The notes beneath the pieces were generated by a model, which worked only from the letters and a program-made list of their open reading frames with translations, ran no database searches and was not told the origin of the DNA. Source: Streptomyces sp. NBC_01478 (GTDB lineage: Bacteria > Actinomycetota > Actinomycetes > Streptomycetales > Streptomycetaceae). Taken from it: a stretch of 64,000 bases of DNA. The stretch's first letter is position 1. Each line of letters opens with the position of its first letter. Shown here one piece after another: positions 60,470 to 64,000 of this stretch. Both the position numbers and the translations under genes were made by a program. The stretch covers positions 10,769,501 through 10,833,500 of the forward strand of contig NZ_CP109444.1 in the NCBI RefSeq assembly GCF_036227225.1, in the 5' to 3' direction.

Positions 60470-61390
60470 TCAGTCCCGCATGAAGAACTGGTGCTGCTCG
60501 GCGATCTGTTCGTAGTCCTCCAGGCGGGCCTGGGTGCGCTCCGGATCGGCGTCCGTCATGGCCTGGAGCAGCGCGGAGGCCATCACGCCGGGCGCCGCGT
60601 ACGAGTCGAAGACCAGGCGGGAGCCGGTGCCGGTGGCGAAGGTGACGTCGGCCTCGTCGGCCAGCGCGCCGAGCGCCAGATCGGTCACGAGGGCCACCTT
60701 GAGGCCGGCGCTGCGCGCCACCCGAAGCGCCGTGAGCGTCTCGTGCGCGTGCCGCGGCATGTCGAACGCCAGCAGCCAGGTGCCGCCCGCTTCGCGCGAC
60801 TGGAGGATCGCGTCGTAGGCGACGCTGCCGCCCCGGGTCACCAGCCGTACATCGGGGTGGATACGGCGCGCGGCGTACGCGAAGTACTCGGCCAGCGAGA
60901 CGGAGATGCGCAGCCCGAGGACGGTCAGCGGGGTCGACGCCGACAGATTGCGGCCGACCTCGATCAACCGGTCGGGGTCGGCGAAGTCCCGGCGCAGGTT
61001 CTCCAGGTTCTCGATCTCGGCGTCGACCGCGGCCTGCAGTTCGTTGCTGCGGTTCTCCTCGGCCGCCGGACCGCCCGCGAGGGTGCGCAGGGCGATCGCC
61101 TGCAGCCGCTCGCGCAGCGCGGGGTAACCGCTGAAGCCGACCGCCGCGGCGAACCGGGTCACCGAGGGCTGGCTGACGCCGACGCGCTCCGCGAGATCGG
61201 TGATGGAGAGGAACGCCGCCTCGGTGATGTGCTCGATCAGGTACTGGGCGATGCGGCGCTGGCCCGGCGACAGCCGTGGCCCGTCGAAGAGTTCCCTGAG
61301 TTGGGACGTCGGTGCCGCGCCGACTTCCGGGTCGGTTTTTCCCGAGGTGATCACGGATGCCTGGGCGCGTGCCTGCTGCGGCGATGGCAC
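60470..61390 (-). CDS. RpiR/MurR-family regulator with SIS domain
   Basis: 306 residues from GTG 61390, chosen because AAAGGAGG lies 7 nt upstream. An N-terminal HTH (LSPGQRRIAQYLIEHITEAAFLSITDLAERVGVSQPSVTRFAAAVGF) precedes a SIS domain (LTVLGLRISVSLAEYFAYAAR, GGTWLLAFDMPRHAHETLTAL). These proteins sense phosphosugars or related ligands. The target is unclear; the repeat at 60396 is a candidate site. Confidence 0.92.
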   Translation of the reverse strand: MPSPQQARAQASVITSGKTDPEVGAAPTSQLRELFDGPRLSPGQRRIAQYLIEHITEAAFLSITDLAERVGVSQPSVTRFAAAVGFSGYPALRERLQAIALRTLAGGPAAEENRSNELQAAVDAEIENLENLRRDFADPDRLIEVGRNLSASTPLTVLGLRISVSLAEYFAYAARRIHPDVRLVTRGGSVAYDAILQSREAGGTWLLAFDMPRHAHETLTALRVARSAGLKVALVTDLALGALADEADVTFATGTGSRLVFDSYAAPGVMASALLQAMTDADPERTQARLEDYEQIAEQHQFFMRD

Positions 61391-61457
61391 CGGTGCGCCT
61401 CCTTTGTCTCCCACAGCCACTCAACATAGCTCACAGAGCGTTGTGACCAGAGGGCGA

Positions 61458-63179
61458 TCAGCGCCGGTAGATCGTGATCGAATGACCGACTTGATCGATC
61501 GGACGACTGCTGTCGATCAACTCGGCCAGTTTTCCCGTCGCCTTGTCGATCGAGGTGTCCGAAACGACCAACAGCCCGTGCACCTCGCGCAGCCCTGCCT
61601 TGCGCGGATCGGACGACTCGATGCCGTAGTACGACGGCACCCCACTGCCCTTGTAGACGAGCCAGATCCGCTCGCCCGCGTACCGCTCGCGGAGCCGGTC
61701 GGCGAGGCGGCCGAGGTCCTGGCCCCAGTCCACGTTGGAGTCGTGCAGCCGCAGATAGGTCTTCGACGGACCGCCGAACGCCTCGTTGGAGTACGGCAGA
61801 TAGTACGGAAACGTCCGCAGCGAACTGACCGCGACGAACGCCACCAGCACCCCCGTGGACAGCGCGGCCCACCGCCACCGCAGCGCCGGCACACAGGCCG
61901 CCGCGACCGCCAGGAACATCGGCACGAAGATCGCGTACCGCGTCCCGAAGTCCCGCGAGCCGTCCATCGCCGCGCCCAGCAGCACGGCGGTGGGCAGCAG
62001 CAGATACGGCGCCGCCGGCCGCGACCGCCGTACCGCCACCACCGCGACGGCACCCGCCGCCCACAGCGCGATCATGCCGAGCGGTGTCTTCACCAGCAGG
62101 GCCACCGGCAGGTAGTACCAGTGCGACCCGGTGTAGAGGTGCCCGAACAGGAAGCCCTGCCACGGGTAGTCCTCCAGACCGAACTGGATGCGCATCCCGT
62201 CGAGGAACGCCTGCGGGAACGGCAGCAGACCGACGACCTGCCCGCGCAGTCCGTGGATGACGGGCACCGGTTCGGTGGACGTGAACCGCAGCCGCGGATC
62301 GACGGCGAGATACGACGCCCAGACGACGGCGACCGTCACCAGCGCCACCACGGCCGCGCCCCCGACCCCGAGCACCAGCGCCCGCCGCCGGGCGGCACGG
62401 TCGGCCGGGCGGCGCGCGGACCACACCGACACGGCGGCCAGCAGCATCAGCACCGGTACGGCGGGCAGGGCGCTCATCTTCGTCGCCACGGCGGCCCCGA
62501 GCGCGGCCCCCGCGAGCGGGACGTACAGGAACGGGCGCCGTCGGGCCCGCCACAGCAGCCAGACCGACGTCAGCAGAAAGCCGGCCTGCGGCACGTCGAG
62601 GGTGGCCAGCGAGCCGTGCGCGACGACATCGGGCGAGAACGTGTACAGGGCGAGCGCCGCCAACCCCCGTGCCGCGCCCACGAGTTCACGGGCGAACGCG
62701 AACACGACCAGCCCGAACAGCAGGGTCAGCACGATCACCGGCAGCCGGGCCCAGAACATCAGCCGCCAGGGGTCGTTGCCCGACTCGTACAGCAGATGGC
62801 GGCCCAACTCCCCCTGATCGCCACGGTAGTTCGCATCGAAGTGCGGGTCGGCGAGGGCGATCCCGGCGGCGATCACCAGTTTCCCGAGGGGCGGGTGCTC
62901 GGGGTTGTAGTCGAGGCTGTACTCGCGCAGATAGACGGTGGCCGTGGCCACGTACACCGGCTCGTCGATGGTCGGTGTCTGCTCGACGGCGGTCGTGATC
63001 ATCACGGCGGCCATCTGCGCGAGGAGCACCACCACCAGGAGCGGCAACAGCCACCGCCTGTGGCGCCGCAGCCCGGCGTGGAGGCGGGCCGGCCGGCTCT
63101 CCGTGGCGCGCGGCGGAGGGGGCCCGCCGTCGCCGAGCGTGCCGGGGTCGAGGACCGAGTGCTGTTCGCGCGCCATCAT
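61458..63179 (-). CDS. GT39/ArnT-like membrane glycosyltransferase
   Basis: 573 residues with about ten membrane segments. The N-terminal loop carries the acidic catalytic pattern TIDEPVYVATATVYLREY and the NPEHPPLGKLV segment of GT-C transferases of the PMT/ArnT type. These enzymes use polyprenyl-phosphate sugars on the outer face of the membrane. The acceptor is unknown. The extracellular C-terminus (YLRLHDSNVDWGQDLGRLADRL) is conserved in this group. Confidence 0.9.
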   Translation of the reverse strand: MMAREQHSVLDPGTLGDGGPPPPRATESRPARLHAGLRRHRRWLLPLLVVVLLAQMAAVMITTAVEQTPTIDEPVYVATATVYLREYSLDYNPEHPPLGKLVIAAGIALADPHFDANYRGDQGELGRHLLYESGNDPWRLMFWARLPVIVLTLLFGLVVFAFARELVGAARGLAALALYTFSPDVVAHGSLATLDVPQAGFLLTSVWLLWRARRRPFLYVPLAGAALGAAVATKMSALPAVPVLMLLAAVSVWSARRPADRAARRRALVLGVGGAAVVALVTVAVVWASYLAVDPRLRFTSTEPVPVIHGLRGQVVGLLPFPQAFLDGMRIQFGLEDYPWQGFLFGHLYTGSHWYYLPVALLVKTPLGMIALWAAGAVAVVAVRRSRPAAPYLLLPTAVLLGAAMDGSRDFGTRYAIFVPMFLAVAAACVPALRWRWAALSTGVLVAFVAVSSLRTFPYYLPYSNEAFGGPSKTYLRLHDSNVDWGQDLGRLADRLRERYAGERIWLVYKGSGVPSYYGIESSDPRKAGLREVHGLLVVSDTSIDKATGKLAELIDSSRPIDQVGHSITIYRR

Positions 63180-63271
63180 CCGCCCTGCGGTGAGGCCGGC
63201 CGCGCGGTGGCGGGAGCGAGCCGGAGCCGGGTCATGGCCCTACTGTCGCATCGCTCCCGCCACCAGGGGCG

Positions 63272-64000
63272 TCACCGCTTCAGGAGTCGTACCGACAGAC
63301 CTTCCGCCGTATACACGGGTACGGCCCGCAGCTTGTCCGAGTTCAGCGTGATGCTGTCGAACTGGCCGCGCAGCGAGGAAGCGCTCAGGACCCGCACCGT
63401 GGAGCCCGCCGCCGGCGGGTGCTCGGCGTCGAACCGCAGGGACAGCGTGCTGCCCTTGCCGAGCGTCGCGCGCCGGGTGACCTCGACGGCGGGCTGGTGG
63501 CCCGAGCGCAGCGTGACCTCCAGGCCGGCGGACTGCTGGGCGTAGGTGCCGTGGATCTGCACGGACTCCGACACCCGCAGCGAGCCGCCGAGCACGCTCA
63601 CGTCACCGTGGCCGAGCGCGTGCGCCGAACCGGCCACCAGCGCACCGGACTTGAGGACGGTCCCGCCGGTGTACGCGTTGTGCCCGGTCAGCGTGAGTGT
63701 CCCGGTGCCCTGCTTGGTCAGGCCGCCGCAGCCGTCGATGTCGTTGCGCCAGGCGTCGGCCGCGCCGAAGCCCCCGGCCGCCGCGTCGAGGGAGACGACG
63801 ACATCGGAGTCGAAGGAGCCGTAACCGTCCGCCGCCGCGAAGAGGTTGAGGCGGCCCCACTGCTCGAAGCCGTCGAGCAGGACGTACCCGGAGGGCAGCG
63901 CGGTCGTGCGCAGCACCTCGCGCCGCTGGTCCGCGGAGAGGTACGGCAGCCGGGTCTCCAGCAGCACCTCCGCGCCCTTCGGCACGGTCAGCGCCTTGTC
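63272..64000 (-). CDS. C-terminal part of secreted PAP2-type phosphatase with beta-repeat tail
   Basis: The gene enters from beyond the right edge and reads without a stop to 63272; only the last roughly 240 residues are present. VLRTTALPSGY and WGRLNLFAAADGYGSF resemble the linker of actinobacterial PAP2-family secreted phosphatases. The segment LTKQGTGTLTLTGHNAYTGGTVLKSGALVAG is an autotransporter-associated beta-strand repeat, which in a Gram-positive protein forms a beta-helix-like tail. The phosphatase assignment relies on family resemblance; the catalytic part lies off-window. Confidence 0.65.
   Translation of the reverse strand, partial: DKALTVPKGAEVLLETRLPYLSADQRREVLRTTALPSGYVLLDGFEQWGRLNLFAAADGYGSFDSDVVVSLDAAAGGFGAADAWRNDIDGCGGLTKQGTGTLTLTGHNAYTGGTVLKSGALVAGSAHALGHGDVSVLGGSLRVSESVQIHGTYAQQSAGLEVTLRSGHQPAVEVTRRATLGKGSTLSLRFDAEHPPAAGSTVRVLSASSLRGQFDSITLNSDKLRAVPVYTAEGLSVRLLKR

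Noticed and set aside
61200..63545. 781-codon frame opposite the GT39-like gene
   Set aside because: Extremely Arg/His/Gln-rich and antisense to a clear membrane glycosyltransferase.

Overview
The window is high-GC DNA with GTG/TTG starts, AGGAGG-type ribosome binding sites, mycothiol-dependent formaldehyde genes, several SpoIIE-type phosphatases and many secreted hydrolases. This points to a Streptomyces or close actinomycete chromosome. No rRNA, tRNA, CRISPR array, insertion sequence or prophage was recognised. All calls rest on reading the sequence; no database search was run.

Layout. 1-1.6 kb: right end of a peptide-export locus on the minus strand: a double-glycine-leader precursor, an internal hairpin, an HlyD-type adaptor and the start of a C39-peptidase ABC exporter that leaves the window. 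2.4-3.8 kb: secreted S1 protease. 3.9-8.6 kb: two divergent SpoIIE-family phosphatases. 9-15.4 kb: dTDP-L-rhamnose genes (rmlA, rmlB, rmlD, a methyltransferase-like gene, and rmlC on the other strand) plus a GT-A glycosyltransferase, probably for cell-wall glycan. 15.6-18.1 kb: marR-MFS-isochorismatase-like operon with a large inverted-repeat operator. 18.1-21.9 kb: phosphoesterase, XdhC, and a ribosomal-protection (Otr(A)/TetM-like) GTPase preceded by an overlapping short ORF.

22-31 kb: secreted GH5 enzyme, secreted beta-propeller, TetR and WYL regulators, a VOC protein, a UGT-like glycosyltransferase and a GH27 alpha-galactosidase with a ricin-type lectin domain. 31-36 kb: folD, a TPR-like protein, a second MarR, an NTF2-like protein, a small secreted protein and an ABC exporter. 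36-42.5 kb: mycothiol-linked formaldehyde dehydrogenase with its MBL-fold partner, two SDRs, a PLP decarboxylase and an L,D-transpeptidase. 42.6-48.4 kb: a sugar uptake locus (two permeases, binding lipoprotein, Gfo/Idh/MocA dehydrogenase) divergent from a ROK regulator, with two matched operators between them.

48.5-55 kb: a membrane-anchored S1 protease paralogue, DJ-1/PfpI, F420/FMN-type and DUF1003 genes, and a 928-residue secreted alpha/beta-hydrolase. 55-64 kb: a DUF35 Zn-ribbon gene and TetR sharing a palindromic operator, a DeoR-HTH/LacI-domain hybrid regulator next to an ATP-grasp enzyme, a membrane peptidoglycan-binding protein, a 33-residue membrane peptide, an RpiR regulator, a GT39-like mannosyltransferase and the C-terminal part of a probable PAP2-type secreted phosphatase with autotransporter-type beta repeats.

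The most interesting items are the cysteine-free anionic double-glycine peptide with its exporter, the hybrid regulator/ATP-grasp pair, the ROK twin-operator sugar locus, the DUF35/TetR circuit, and the short ORF overlapping the ribosomal-protection gene.
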